In this document: positions 51,351 to 60,378 of the stretch, piece by piece
Numbering within the stretch: the first letter of the stretch is position 1
How the letters are laid out: each line of letters opens with the position of its first letter
Source: CAWAYR01 sp050250875
Lineage (GTDB): Bacteria > Acidobacteriota > Vicinamibacteria > Vicinamibacterales > UBA2999
Direction: 5' to 3'
Length of the DNA stretch: 64,000 nt
Assembly (NCBI GenBank): GCA_050250875.1
Contig: JBFWNV010000005.1
Coordinates: 1 to 64,000, forward strand
The notes under the pieces: model-generated
What the model was told of the DNA's origin: nothing
Database searches by the model: none
The model's input: the letters and a program-made list of their open reading frames with translations, nothing else
Made by a program: the position numbers and the translations under genes

Positions 51351-53815
51351 CGACGCCCCTGGTTCCGCCATCGACCGCCTGGCACCGCCGCCTCGAAGCG
51401 CGCGTCGCCGCGACCGTCGGCCTGCTCATCGTGGTCGTGGTCGCCGCGGTGCTGGTCATCACCACCCGGCTCCTCATCGATCAGTCGCGCAGCCGCGCCG
51501 CCAGCGAGCTCGAAGGCGCGCGGGCGGCGTTCTACGCGCAGATGGACCTGCGCGCCCACGCCGCCCAGCTCTCGTCGCGGCTGGTCACCGAGCTGCCGGT
51601 GTTCCGGGCGCATCTCACCGATCCGCGCCTGGCCGGCGACCGCCCGACCATCGAGGCCATGGCCGACGGCTACCGCGCCGACCTCGACGCCTCGTTCGCC
51701 GTCGTCACCGATGCCGGCGGGCGGTGGCTGGCCAGCCCCGGCTGGATCGACGATCCGACCGCCGCGCCCTCGGAGCTGGTGTCGGCCATCGACGACGCCC
51801 GGCACGGGCGGCCGGTGAGCGTCCTGGCGCCGACACCGCTGGGGATGTCGCTGCTCGTGGCGACGCCGGCGCGGTTCGCCGACGAGGTGCTCGGCACGCT
51901 GGCGGTCGGCTACCTGCTGACCGACGCGGTGGTGCGGGACCTCGCCCATGTCGTGCAGAGCGACGTGGCGCTGGTGTGGGGGCCACGGGTCATGGCGACC
52001 AGTCTCGGCCCGGCCGAGCGCGGCGACACCTCGAGCGTGCTGGCCGCGGCGCAGGCGGCCTTCGGCGTGCGACCCGACCTGCACCGCGCCGGCACGCGCC
52101 GCTTCGTGGCCGGCACGTTCGCGCTGACCCCCGAGGCCGGCGCGGCCAGCCCCGGCCGCCTGGTCCTGCTCGCCGACTGGCAACCCCGCCAGCAGTTCGT
52201 CGATCGGCTGCGCGCCGGGTTCGTCGGCGGCGGGATCGCGGTGCTGGGCGTGGGCCTGGCGCTGGGCCTGCTGTTCAGCCGGCGGCTCAGCCGACCGCTG
52301 CGCGACATCGCCGCGGCGGCGTCGGCGGTGGCCGGGGGCGACCTGTCGGTGCGCCTGCCGGTTCGCGGCGGCGCCGAAGCGGTGACGGTGGCGTCGGCCT
52401 TCAACGGAATGAGCGCCAGCCTGCGCGCGGCCCACGAGCGCCTCGTGCACGACGCCATCCACGACGCGTTGACCCGCCTGCCGAACCGGGTGCTGTTCAC
52501 CGAGCGGCTCGAGCGGGCGATGGCCCGGCACATCCGCCACAAGGACAACCGGTTCGCGGTGCTGTTCATCGACCTCGACCGCTTCAAGCGGGTCAACGAC
52601 AGCCTCGGGCACGCCGCTGGCGACGAGCTGCTGCGGGCGTTCGCCGAGCGTCTGGCCGGCGCGGTGCGCCGCGAAGACGTCGTGACGCGGCTGCCGGCGA
52701 ACGACGTCGAGCGGGCCGGGGACCATACGCTGGCCCGCTTCGGCGGCGACGAGTTCGTGGTACTGCTCGACGACATCCGCCAGCCGGTCGACGCCGTGCG
52801 CGTCGCCGAGCGCATCCAGCGGCTGTCGGCGGCGCCGATCCAGGTCGCCGGGCAGGAAGTCTTCGCGACCGGGAGCATCGGCATCGCCGTCTGCGCCGAC
52901 GGGCATCGGACCGGACAGGACGTGATGCGCGACGCCGACGCGGCGATGTACCGTGCCAAGCGCGGCGGCGGCGCAGCCTACGCGGTGTTCGACGCGGCGA
53001 TGCACGAAGCGGCCGTCGATCTGCTGCGCCTCGAGACCGACCTGCGCCACGCCGTCGAGCGGTACGAGTTCCGCCTCCACTACCAGCCGATCGTCGCGCT
53101 GAGCAGCGGGCAGATCGCCGGCTACGAGGCGCTGGTGCGCTGGCAGCATCCCGATCGCGGCCTGCTGCTGCCGCACGAGTTCCTCCCGGTAGCCGAGGAA
53201 CTGGGGCTCATCGTCGCCCTCGACGACTGGGCGATGGCCGAGGCGTGCCGGCAGGCCAGCGAATGGCAGGCGATCGCCGGCCCGCCGGGGCCGTTCGTGG
53301 CGGTGAACCTGTCGGCCCGGTCGCTCGGCGCCGCCGGGCTCGCCGACCGGGTGGCAGTGGCCCTGGACGCCAGCGGCCTCGACCCGACGGCCCTGCACGT
53401 CGAGATCACCGAGAGCGCCGCGGTGTCGGAGCCGGCGCGCGTGCAGGCGGTGCTGCGCGACCTGCGCGCGCAGGGCGTGCGCGTCAGCCTCGACGACTTC
53501 GGCACGGGGTACTGCTCCCTGAGCTACCTGCAGCAGTTCCCGGTGGACACCCTCAAGATCGACCGGACCTTCGTCCGGCGCATCGGCGAGCAGGGCGAGG
53601 GCGACGAGATCGTCCGGCTGATCGCCAGACTCGCCGAGACGCTCGGGCTCGACGTGGTCGCCGAGGGCACCGAGACGCCGGTGCAGGTGGCGCGGCTGAC
53701 CGCGCTCGGCTGCGACTACGCCCAGGGCTACTACTACTCCCAGGCCCTCGACCCGGCGACCATCGACGTCGCCCGGCGTCCGGCCGACGTCACGCGAATC
53801 CGCCGGCGAGGGTGA
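51347..53815 (+). CDS. Membrane GGDEF-EAL cyclic-di-GMP enzyme with periplasmic sensor
   Basis: 822 residues. TM1 (about 20-42), a periplasmic sensor of about 240 residues (double-CACHE-like, FAVVTDAGGRWLASPGW), TM2 (about 285-307), HAMP, GGDEF (about 360-545, RFGGDEF near 464) and EAL (about 560-805). The GGDEF active-site loop is intact. It is preceded by an insert of about 15 residues (LPANDVERAGDHTLA) between REDVV and the motif. The EAL domain keeps YEALVRW, DDFGTGYCSL, KIDR and EGTET, so both cyclase and phosphodiesterase activity are possible. ATGA overlap with the porin gene. Probably reads a periplasmic signal linked to the cupredoxin/porin pair. Confidence 0.88.
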   Translation: MTTPLVPPSTAWHRRLEARVAATVGLLIVVVVAAVLVITTRLLIDQSRSRAASELEGARAAFYAQMDLRAHAAQLSSRLVTELPVFRAHLTDPRLAGDRPTIEAMADGYRADLDASFAVVTDAGGRWLASPGWIDDPTAAPSELVSAIDDARHGRPVSVLAPTPLGMSLLVATPARFADEVLGTLAVGYLLTDAVVRDLAHVVQSDVALVWGPRVMATSLGPAERGDTSSVLAAAQAAFGVRPDLHRAGTRRFVAGTFALTPEAGAASPGRLVLLADWQPRQQFVDRLRAGFVGGGIAVLGVGLALGLLFSRRLSRPLRDIAAAASAVAGGDLSVRLPVRGGAEAVTVASAFNGMSASLRAAHERLVHDAIHDALTRLPNRVLFTERLERAMARHIRHKDNRFAVLFIDLDRFKRVNDSLGHAAGDELLRAFAERLAGAVRREDVVTRLPANDVERAGDHTLARFGGDEFVVLLDDIRQPVDAVRVAERIQRLSAAPIQVAGQEVFATGSIGIAVCADGHRTGQDVMRDADAAMYRAKRGGGAAYAVFDAAMHEAAVDLLRLETDLRHAVERYEFRLHYQPIVALSSGQIAGYEALVRWQHPDRGLLLPHEFLPVAEELGLIVALDDWAMAEACRQASEWQAIAGPPGPFVAVNLSARSLGAAGLADRVAVALDASGLDPTALHVEITESAAVSEPARVQAVLRDLRAQGVRVSLDDFGTGYCSLSYLQQFPVDTLKIDRTFVRRIGEQGEGDEIVRLIARLAETLGLDVVAEGTETPVQVARLTALGCDYAQGYYYSQALDPATIDVARRPADVTRIRRRG

Positions 53816-53832
53816 GCCGCCGCCGGGCGTGG

Positions 53833-53838
53833 TAGCGT
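53833..53838 (+). promoter_or_regulatory. -10-like TAGCGT abutting the AlkD-like start
   Basis: TAGCGT ends seven bases before ATG 53846 with no ribosome site. A weak hexamer but with the same spacing as the other short-leader genes. Confidence 0.3.
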
Positions 53839-53845
53839 GCGCGCG

Positions 53846-54598
53846 ATGCCTCGCCCTCGCGCCACCGTCCGCCGCGGTCCGCGGCCCACCCGGCCTCGTC
53901 CCGTGGCCGACGAGGTCCGCAGGATCCTCACCTGGCTCGAGCGGCGCGGCACGCGGAGGAACCGCGAGGGGATGGCCCGCTACGGCATCACCGCCGCCAG
54001 GGTGTTCGGCGTCTCGATGGCGACCATGCAGTCGCTGGCGAAGCCGCTCGGCCGGCGTCATGCGCTGGCCCGGGCGCTGTGGCGCACCGGCTGGTACGAG
54101 GCCCGCATCCTCGCCGCGTTCACCGGCGAGCCGGCGCGCCTCACGGCCGCCGAGATGGACGCCTGGTGCCGCGACTTCGACAGCTGGGCGATCTGCGACA
54201 CGGTCTGCATGCATCTCTTCGCCCGCTCGCCGCTGGCCTGGCGCAAGGTCGGGACGTGGGCGCGGCGGCGGGCCGAGTTCGAACGGCGCGCCGCCTTCGC
54301 GCTGCTGGCCTCGCTCGCCCTCCACGATCGCGATGCGCCGGAGGCGCGGTTCCGCAGGGCGCTCCGCCTGATCGAGCAGGCGGCGACCGACGAGCGCAAC
54401 TTCGTCAAGAAGGGTGTGAGCTGGGCGCTGCGTGCCATCGGTCACCGCAGCTTCGCCCTGCATGTCGCGGCCGTCGATCTCGCCGGCCGGCTGGCCCGAT
54501 CCGACGACCCGACCGCGCGCTGGGTGGGGAAGGACGCGCTGCGCGATCTGACCCGGCCGGCGGTGCACGCGCGGCTGGAGCGCCGCGCCGCGCGGTAG
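53846..54598 (+). CDS. AlkD-like DNA alkylation repair protein (HEAT-type)
   Basis: 250 residues from ATG 53846 (a GTG three codons earlier is possible). All-alpha HEAT-like repeats. Segments matching the AlkD family: ALARALWRTGWYEARILAAF, then D-x-W with a second Asp in FDSWAICDTVC (the catalytic-pocket region), and FVKKGVSWALRAIG near the C-terminus. AlkD-type glycosylases remove cationic alkylated purines without base flipping. A basic N-terminal tail (RPRATVRRGPRPTRPR) may aid DNA binding. Monocistronic, ended by the REP-like repeats. Confidence 0.82.
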   Translation: MPRPRATVRRGPRPTRPRPVADEVRRILTWLERRGTRRNREGMARYGITAARVFGVSMATMQSLAKPLGRRHALARALWRTGWYEARILAAFTGEPARLTAAEMDAWCRDFDSWAICDTVCMHLFARSPLAWRKVGTWARRRAEFERRAAFALLASLALHDRDAPEARFRRALRLIEQAATDERNFVKKGVSWALRAIGHRSFALHVAAVDLAGRLARSDDPTARWVGKDALRDLTRPAVHARLERRAAR

Positions 54599-54665
54599 GG
54601 GTCAGACCCCTTTCTGGGCACAGCCAGATTAGGGGTCAGACCCCTGTCAGGGCAGAGCCAGACTT
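54598..54665. repeat. Two tandem 34-base REP-like units
   Basis: Units 54598-54631 and 54632-54665 each begin with GGGGTCAGACCCC; the remaining 21 bases match at 16 positions. The first unit also contains a CTGG/CCAG stem. They overlap the last base of the AlkD stop codon and may serve as its terminator. The same palindrome occurs at 41777. Confidence 0.75.
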
Positions 54666-54878
54666 GGAGCCGTTACTGCCACGCTTGACGACGCCCGCCG
54701 TCTTTGCGACAGTCTTCGCGGCGCCGGCCTGCGCCACACCTCGAGAGGGCCTCCCCCCGCGGGGCTGCAATCGAGGCAAAGGGGTGCCACACCTCGGGCC
54801 ATTCACCACTGGGGACTTCACCGGTCGCGCGACCAGCAGGCGGGGGCTGGGGGTCGTGTGGCCAGCGAAGGACCCGTC

Positions 54879-55634
54879 ATGACCCGCGCCCGCGCCCTCA
54901 AGTCCGTCATCCGCGACCGCATCGCCAAGACCGGCGAGCGCTACACCACCGCCCGGCGGCACGTGCTCGCCGCGCGCCGCCGCCGTCCGACGCCGGCCGT
55001 CGCGCCGGTGCCTCCCGTCTCCGCGTCCGCGAAGCCGGCGGCCACGGGCGCCGTCTCCGACGCCAAGGTGCTGGAGCGTACGGGTCACGGCCTCGAGCAC
55101 TGGTACGCGGTGCTGGACCGGTTCGGCGCGGTGGCGAAGGGCCACACCGCGGCCGCCCGACACCTCCGCCTGGCCCACGGGGTGGACGGGTGGTACTCGC
55201 AGGGCATCACGGTCGGCTACGAACGCGCCCGCGGCCTGCGCGCCGTGAACCAGCGCGTCGACGGCGTCTTCGAGGTCTCGGCCAGCAAAGTGGTGAAGGG
55301 CAGCCCGGCCGACGTCGCCGCCGCCTTCACGCGCCCGCGCCGGCGCGCGGCCTGGGCGCGCGGCGTCGACGCCGATCTGATCGCGGCGCTGGCCGCGGCG
55401 CTGCGCGCGCCCGCCGCGACCGGCTTCGTGATCCGCGCCGACGGGCTGGCTCGGTATCGCTACCGCTGGGGCACGACGTCGGTGCAGATCTACGCGCAGG
55501 CGAAGGCGGGCGGCAAGACCATCGTCACGGTGGCCAATGCCAAGCTGCCCGATGCCGCCACGCTCGAGGTCCGGCGGGCGCAGTGGCGGACGGCGCTCGC
55601 GGCGCTGGCCACATGGCTGGCGGCCCGGGACTGA
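54879..55634 (+). CDS. DUF4287/SRPBCC-like protein
   Basis: 251 residues, cytoplasmic. The basic N-terminus (1-55) leads into a small helical domain (RTGHGLEHWYAVLDRFGA, residues about 65-105) of the DUF4287 type. Then comes a START/SRPBCC-like part (VGYERARGLRAVNQRVDG, FEVSASKVV, about 110-250) with an AHSA1-like ending (YAQAKAGGKTIVTVANAKL). Such proteins are widespread in soil bacteria, with no established function; ligand binding is inferred from the fold. Followed five bases later by an ankyrin protein. The ATG at 54879 was chosen over a GTG seven codons upstream. Confidence 0.72.
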   Translation: MTRARALKSVIRDRIAKTGERYTTARRHVLAARRRRPTPAVAPVPPVSASAKPAATGAVSDAKVLERTGHGLEHWYAVLDRFGAVAKGHTAAARHLRLAHGVDGWYSQGITVGYERARGLRAVNQRVDGVFEVSASKVVKGSPADVAAAFTRPRRRAAWARGVDADLIAALAAALRAPAATGFVIRADGLARYRYRWGTTSVQIYAQAKAGGKTIVTVANAKLPDAATLEVRRAQWRTALAALATWLAARD

Positions 55635-55639
55635 CGGCG

Positions 55640-56497
55640 ATGACCCGCGACTGGCAGGAGGCGGTGGCGCGTGGCGCGATGTCCGAACTCGCCGCCCTGC
55701 TGTCGCGCGGGGCCGACATCGACGCCCGGGACCGCCACGGCCAGACCGCGCTGATGCTGGCGGCGATGGCCGGCGATGCGCGGGTGGTCGAGTGGCTGGC
55801 GAGCCACGGCGCCGATCTCGACCACACCGCCAAGTTCGGACTGAGCGCGCTGATGCTGGCGGCGGTACGCGGCCACGGCGATGTCGTGCGGGTGCTGGTG
55901 GCGGCCGGGGCCGCGGTGGAGTTGACGGGCACGGGCGCGCCAGGATTCGCCGGCAAGTCGGCGCACGATCTGGCGGTCGAGCGCGGCGACGCCGACACCG
56001 CGGCGCTGCTGCAGCCGCTTACCCACGACACGCCGCCCGACCCGCTGCCGCGGTTCCTCGCGCCGGCGACCTGGGCCGAGGCGGCGGCGCTGCTCACCTT
56101 CGTGCCGCGCGCGCCCGCCGACACCCGCGGCCGCGCCCTGGTCGGCCTGCGCGTCCACGTCCGCGACCACCGGCGCCGCGACCTGCCGCGCCACCTGCGC
56201 ACCCTCGAGGCGCACTACGACGGCTTCGCCGTGTGTCAGTCGTGTCCGGGCGCGTCGGCGGCGCGCCGGCGGGCCCTCGACGTGCGCTACGGGTCGGGCG
56301 CAACGCCGATCCGCGTGGCCGGCCACGAGGGTCGGGGGTATCCCCTCGGCCCCGAGGTGCCGCCCGACGACATCGACGGCCGCTCGGCCGCCGTCGTCAC
56401 CTGGCCCGACGGGCCGATGTTCCATTTCGTGGCCAGCACGCAGCTTCCACTGGAGGACCTGGAGCGGATCGCGACGTCGCTCTATCCGGCGCCCTGA
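55640..56497 (+). CDS. Ankyrin-repeat protein
   Basis: 285 residues, cytoplasmic. Two to three ankyrin repeats at residues about 5-105 (ADIDARDRHGQTALMLAAMAG, then FGLSALMLAAVRGHGDVVRVL). A C-terminal domain of about 170 residues has a single CXXC (AVCQSCPG) and an alpha/beta ending (AAVVTWPDGPMFHFVAS) resembling the C-terminal region of some anti-sigma or zinc-finger membrane proteins. Ankyrins bind other proteins; the partner is unknown. ATG 55640 is assumed; ATG 55613 would overlap the previous gene. Confidence 0.75.
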   Translation: MTRDWQEAVARGAMSELAALLSRGADIDARDRHGQTALMLAAMAGDARVVEWLASHGADLDHTAKFGLSALMLAAVRGHGDVVRVLVAAGAAVELTGTGAPGFAGKSAHDLAVERGDADTAALLQPLTHDTPPDPLPRFLAPATWAEAAALLTFVPRAPADTRGRALVGLRVHVRDHRRRDLPRHLRTLEAHYDGFAVCQSCPGASAARRRALDVRYGSGATPIRVAGHEGRGYPLGPEVPPDDIDGRSAAVVTWPDGPMFHFVASTQLPLEDLERIATSLYPAP

Positions 56498-56507
56498 CGG
56501 CGCGGTG

Positions 56508-57056
56508 TCAGTTTCCGGACGGATCGCGCCAGACCGCGCCGCGGTTCAGCGCGAACTCGCGGCCCGGCGGCGCCTGATCGGGCCCGACGCGGCCGGCGAC
56601 GATCTCGGCCTTGCGATACGCCTCGCCGAGCACCGGCGCGCCGGCCATGCGGCGCAGCAGCGCGAGCTGGCCGATGTGGGTCAGCGCGTCGGCGATCGGC
56701 GCCTGGAACAGCCGCTCCAGCGACGCCGGGAGCGGGTCCGGCGTCTGCACCGCCCGATCGAGCGCGTCGAGGGCGGTGAAGAAGCGCGTCACCTCCGAGT
56801 CCCACGGCCCGGGCGTGGCGACGGCGTACGCATCCTCGTCGCCGACCAGGAACCGCCGCGCCCAGTCGAGCAGATCGCCGATGTGGGCGAGCAGCACGCG
56901 CGGCGTGTTCATCACGCCCGCCGGCTGGAAGTCGCCGAAGCCGTCGGGGGCGCCGCGCAGCGCCTTGCCGCCGCGATAGGCCAGCGTGGCGACCATGTGG
57001 CGGAGCAGGGTGCGATCGCGATCGGACATCGCCGTCGGAGTCGAGGGGTCGGTCAT
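56508..57056 (-). CDS. DinB/YfiT-family metal-dependent protein
   Basis: 182 residues forming a four-helix bundle. Three histidines fall at the family's metal positions: His20 (TLLRHMVATL), His58 (VLLAHIGDLLDW) and His127 (ADALTHIGQLALL). DinB-like proteins act as thiol (bacillithiol, mycothiol) transferases or have unknown roles. Cytoplasmic. TATCAT six bases before the ATG predicts a leaderless transcript. Convergent with the ankyrin gene, divergent from the large amidohydrolase. Confidence 0.82.
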   Translation of the reverse strand: MTDPSTPTAMSDRDRTLLRHMVATLAYRGGKALRGAPDGFGDFQPAGVMNTPRVLLAHIGDLLDWARRFLVGDEDAYAVATPGPWDSEVTRFFTALDALDRAVQTPDPLPASLERLFQAPIADALTHIGQLALLRRMAGAPVLGEAYRKAEIVAGRVGPDQAPPGREFALNRGAVWRDPSGN

Positions 57057-57062
57057 GGCGGG

Positions 57063-57090
57063 ATGATACCCGCGGTGCGCACGCTATGAT
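57063..57090. promoter_or_regulatory. Two divergent -10-like elements
   Basis: Minus strand: TATCAT (57063-57068), six bases before the DinB ATG. Plus strand: TATGAT (57085-57090), about 45 bases before the amidohydrolase ATG at 57136, which has GAGGTGG as its ribosome site. The promoters face away from each other with their -10 elements 16 bases apart. Confidence 0.4.
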
Positions 57091-57135
57091 CGCGCCGCGG
57101 TTCGGCGTGCGGCCGGCCAGCGAGGTGGCGACGTC

Positions 57136-60126
57136 ATGCGATCGATGCGAGCCCTGATGACCGGTGCGGTGGTGGCAGCGGCGTGCGGGGCGGTGACGCT
57201 CGGACAGCCGGCGACCCGTGACGTGCGCGTCACGCTGACCGAGGGCACGTCGATGGCGGCGGCGCTGTCACCCGACGGGCGCACGATCGCGATCGATCTG
57301 CTGGGCGCGATCTGGAGCTACGACGCCGGCGGCGGGCCGGCCCGCCGGGTGCTCGACGACGGCTACGACGCGCGCCTGCCGGTGTGGGCGCCCGACGGCA
57401 GACGGCTCGCGTTCCAGGCCTATCACCGCGACACCTGGCACGTGTGGGTGATGAACGCCGACGGGACCGCGCTGCAGCAGGTCACCGCCGGTCCCTACGA
57501 CGACCGCGAGCCGTTCTGGGCGCCCGACGGGACCCGCCTGGCCTTCTCCTCGGACCGCGGCGGCCACTACGACATCTGGATCGTCACGCTGGCGACCGGC
57601 GAACTGACCCGGTTGACCACCGCGCCGTCGAACGAGTCGATGCCGGCGTGGTCGCCCGACGGCCGCGACATCGCGTTCGTCTCGGATCGCCAGGACCGCG
57701 GCGTCTACGCGCAGCCGGCAGCCGGCGGGGCGGAGCGGCGGCTGGTCGCCGACGCCACGGCGGTGGCCGCCGGCTGGTCGCCCGACGGCCGCACCATCGC
57801 CTACACGGCCATCGAGGGCGCCAGCGCGCGGTTGATCGTCGGCGGCGGCAACCTCGCGGCCGGCGACGAAGACGTGTTCCCGTTCCGGCCGCAGTTCGCC
57901 GGCACCGACGTGCTGTACACCGCCGACGGCGTGGTGAAGCGGCGGCCGGCCGCCGGCGGCGCGGCGCGCACCGCGGCGTTCTCGGCCGAGGTCGCCTTCA
58001 CGCGCGCGCCGTTCACGCCGAAGCGCCGGGCCTTCGATGCGGCCGGGCCGCAGCCGGTGCGTGGCCTGATGCATCCGGCAATCTCGCCCGACGGCACGCG
58101 GATCGCGTTCGGCGCGCTCGGCGATCTGTGGCTGGTGTCCACCCAGCCGGGCGAGGCGGTGCCGCAGCGGCTCACCGATGACGTCTTCGTCGAGACCAAC
58201 CCGGTCTGGTCGCCCGATGGCCGTGAGCTGGCGTACTCGACCGATCGCGACGGCGCCGTCGCGCTGTGGATCCGCGATCTCGCCACCGGCCGCGACCGCC
58301 GGGTCGCCGCCGGCGGCACGACCGGCGCGTGGTCGCCCGACGGCACCCGCCTGGCGTTTCTCGACACCGAGTCGGTGCTGAGGGTGGTCGAGGTGGCGAC
58401 CCGCGAAGAGCGGCGCGCGCACGACCGCATCTTCGAGCCGGGCCGGCCGAGCTGGTCGCCCGACGGCCGCGCCGTCGTGATGTCGGCGCTGCGGCCCTAC
58501 TCCTCCCGCTTCCGCGAGGGCACCAACCAGGTGCTGCGGGTCGCCGTCGAGCCCGAGACGACTGCGGCGGGGAAGGCGGCGTTTCCCGCCGACCGCTGGT
58601 TCGATCCCGTGCCCCACCAGTCGGTGGGGATGCGCGAGAACTTCGGCCCGGTGTGGGCGCCCAACGGCCGCGAGATGGCGGCGATCGTCGACGGCGTGCT
58701 GGCCACCTACCCGGTGGCCCGCGACGGCACGCCGACCGGCCCGGCCCGCCAGGTGACGCCCGACCTGGCCAGCTCGCCGTCGTGGACCGGCGACTCGCGG
58801 CGGATCCTGTATCAGGTCGCCGACCGCTTCCGCCTGGTCGATCTCGCCGACGGCGCCGTGCGCGACATCGTGCCGTCGTGGTCGTGGACGCCGACGCGCA
58901 CCAGCGGCGGGCTCACCGTGCACGCCGGGCGGCTGTTCGACGCCCGGCCAGGCAGCGCCGTGCGCAGCAACGTCGACGTGGTGATCGAAGGCACGCGGAT
59001 CTCCGCGGTGGAGCCGCACCGCGACGACCTGCACCGCGGCACGGTCGTGGACGCGTCGGCGCAGACGGTGGTGCCCGGCCTGATCGAGAGCCACGCCCAC
59101 CTGTCGAAGGCGTTGGGCGAGGCGCAGGGTCGCATCTTCCTGGCGTTCGGGGTGACGACGGTGCGCAACCCGGCGGCCAACGCCTTCGAGGGCCAGGAGG
59201 AGCGCGAGGCGATCGACAGCGGCGCTCGCGTCGGCCCACGCGTCCTCACCACCGGCGAGCCGCTCGACGGCACCCGCATCTACTACCCGGGCGGGGTCGC
59301 GCTCGACGGCGGCGCGCGCGTGGACGCGCTGCTCGACCGTGCCTCGGCGCTCGGGTTCGACTTCATCAAGACCTACGTGCGCCTGCCCGACCTGCTGCAG
59401 AAGCGCGTGATCGAGGGCGCGCACCGCGCCGGCCTGCCGGTGACGTCGCACGAGATCTACCCGGCCGTGGCCTACGGCGCCGACGGCGTCGAGCACATCC
59501 GCGGCACCAGCCGGCGCGGCTTCAACCCCAAGTCGAGCGGCCTCAACCGCACCTATGACGACGTCCGTCAGCTGCTGGTGGCGTCGGGGATGACGATCAC
59601 GCCGACCATCGGCATCCAGGGCGGCCACCAGCTGCTCACGCTGAGAGACGGCGCGTGGATCGACGACCGGCGCATGCGGCTGTTTCCCGAGCCGACCACC
59701 GCCGGCGCCCGCGCGCTGCGCGCCACACCGGCGTCGGCGCAGGATCTGGCGACGCGCGAAGCGCTGGTCGGCGTCCAGGAGCGCCTGACCGCCGACCTCG
59801 TGAGGCGCGGCGGTCGGGTGATCGCCGGCACCGACTCGCCGATCATCCCCTACGGGATGGCCCTGCTGATGGAGCTCGAACACTACGCCCGCGGCGGCAT
59901 GCCGGCGGCCGAGGTGATCCGCAGCGCCACCGCGGTGCCCGCCGAGGCGATGGGCCTCGGCCGGGACCTCGGCACGATCGAGCCCGGCAAGCTGGCCGAT
60001 CTGGTGATCGTGGACGGCGATCCGCTGACGACCGTCACCGACCTGCGGCGCACGCGACGCGTGGTGATCGGCGGCGTGCCGTACGACGTGGACGCGCTGC
60101 TCCAAGGGCCGGTGCGGCCGCGCTGA
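57136..60126 (+). CDS. Secreted TolB-type propeller fused to an amidohydrolase
   Basis: 996 residues with a signal peptide (about 1-23). Residues about 30-590 form WD40-like/TolB propeller blades with repeated 'P.WSPDGR.IAF' motifs (AALSPDGRTIAI, PAWSPDGRDIAFVS, PVWSPDGRELAYS). Residues about 600-990 are an amidohydrolase TIM barrel. Metal residues: HXH in LIESHAHLSK (about 653/655), His in TSHEIYP, His in VEHIRG and Asp in AGTDSPI, all present, so it should be active. This propeller-amidohydrolase fusion is common in Acidobacteria and Bacteroidetes and likely degrades peptides or related amides outside the cytoplasm. Confidence 0.88.
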   Translation: MRSMRALMTGAVVAAACGAVTLGQPATRDVRVTLTEGTSMAAALSPDGRTIAIDLLGAIWSYDAGGGPARRVLDDGYDARLPVWAPDGRRLAFQAYHRDTWHVWVMNADGTALQQVTAGPYDDREPFWAPDGTRLAFSSDRGGHYDIWIVTLATGELTRLTTAPSNESMPAWSPDGRDIAFVSDRQDRGVYAQPAAGGAERRLVADATAVAAGWSPDGRTIAYTAIEGASARLIVGGGNLAAGDEDVFPFRPQFAGTDVLYTADGVVKRRPAAGGAARTAAFSAEVAFTRAPFTPKRRAFDAAGPQPVRGLMHPAISPDGTRIAFGALGDLWLVSTQPGEAVPQRLTDDVFVETNPVWSPDGRELAYSTDRDGAVALWIRDLATGRDRRVAAGGTTGAWSPDGTRLAFLDTESVLRVVEVATREERRAHDRIFEPGRPSWSPDGRAVVMSALRPYSSRFREGTNQVLRVAVEPETTAAGKAAFPADRWFDPVPHQSVGMRENFGPVWAPNGREMAAIVDGVLATYPVARDGTPTGPARQVTPDLASSPSWTGDSRRILYQVADRFRLVDLADGAVRDIVPSWSWTPTRTSGGLTVHAGRLFDARPGSAVRSNVDVVIEGTRISAVEPHRDDLHRGTVVDASAQTVVPGLIESHAHLSKALGEAQGRIFLAFGVTTVRNPAANAFEGQEEREAIDSGARVGPRVLTTGEPLDGTRIYYPGGVALDGGARVDALLDRASALGFDFIKTYVRLPDLLQKRVIEGAHRAGLPVTSHEIYPAVAYGADGVEHIRGTSRRGFNPKSSGLNRTYDDVRQLLVASGMTITPTIGIQGGHQLLTLRDGAWIDDRRMRLFPEPTTAGARALRATPASAQDLATREALVGVQERLTADLVRRGGRVIAGTDSPIIPYGMALLMELEHYARGGMPAAEVIRSATAVPAEAMGLGRDLGTIEPGKLADLVIVDGDPLTTVTDLRRTRRVVIGGVPYDVDALLQGPVRPR

Positions 60127-60135
60127 CGCCTCCGC

Positions 60136-60378
60136 TCATCGCCGCGCCCGGAAGTAGCGCACCATGTCGCCCACCGTCTGCAGCTGGCCGTAGTCGGCCT
60201 CGGGCACCTCGACGCCCAGCGCCCGGTGCAGGCCGACGAGTACGTTCAGGAAGTCGAACGAGTCGATCTCCAGCGCCTCGCGCACCCCCTGGTCCGGTCC
60301 GAGCGCGGCCGGGTCGGTGTCCGGGGCCACCTTGCGCAGCTCGGCGACGATGGTGGCGGTCAGTTCGGCGTCGGTCAC
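60136..60378 (-). CDS. Acyl carrier protein in a 2-oxoacid dehydrogenase operon
   Basis: 80 residues. Ser40 in EIDSFDFLNVL is the phosphopantetheine attachment site (DS motif). Four-helix ACP pattern, acidic. GTG start at 60378 with GGAGG upstream, overlapping the E2 stop by four bases (GTGA), so translation is coupled to the dehydrogenase complex. That placement suggests the acyl group made by E1/E2 may be moved to this ACP instead of, or as well as, CoA. Last gene of the operon. Confidence 0.85.
   Translation of the reverse strand: MTDAELTATIVAELRKVAPDTDPAALGPDQGVREALEIDSFDFLNVLVGLHRALGVEVPEADYGQLQTVGDMVRYFRARR

Noticed and set aside
52680..52745. Insert before the GGDEF motif as a frameshift or assembly fault
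   Set aside because: The frame stays open and the motif RFGGDEF follows intact; similar short inserts occur in this family, so it is treated as natural variation.
51320..54568. A 1082-codon minus-strand open frame
   Set aside because: Antisense to the GGDEF-EAL and AlkD-like genes, both of which have clear motifs on the plus strand.
57136..60126. The propeller-amidohydrolase fusion as a novel architecture
   Set aside because: This fusion is widespread in Acidobacteria and Bacteroidetes and all metal ligands are present; ordinary for the lineage.
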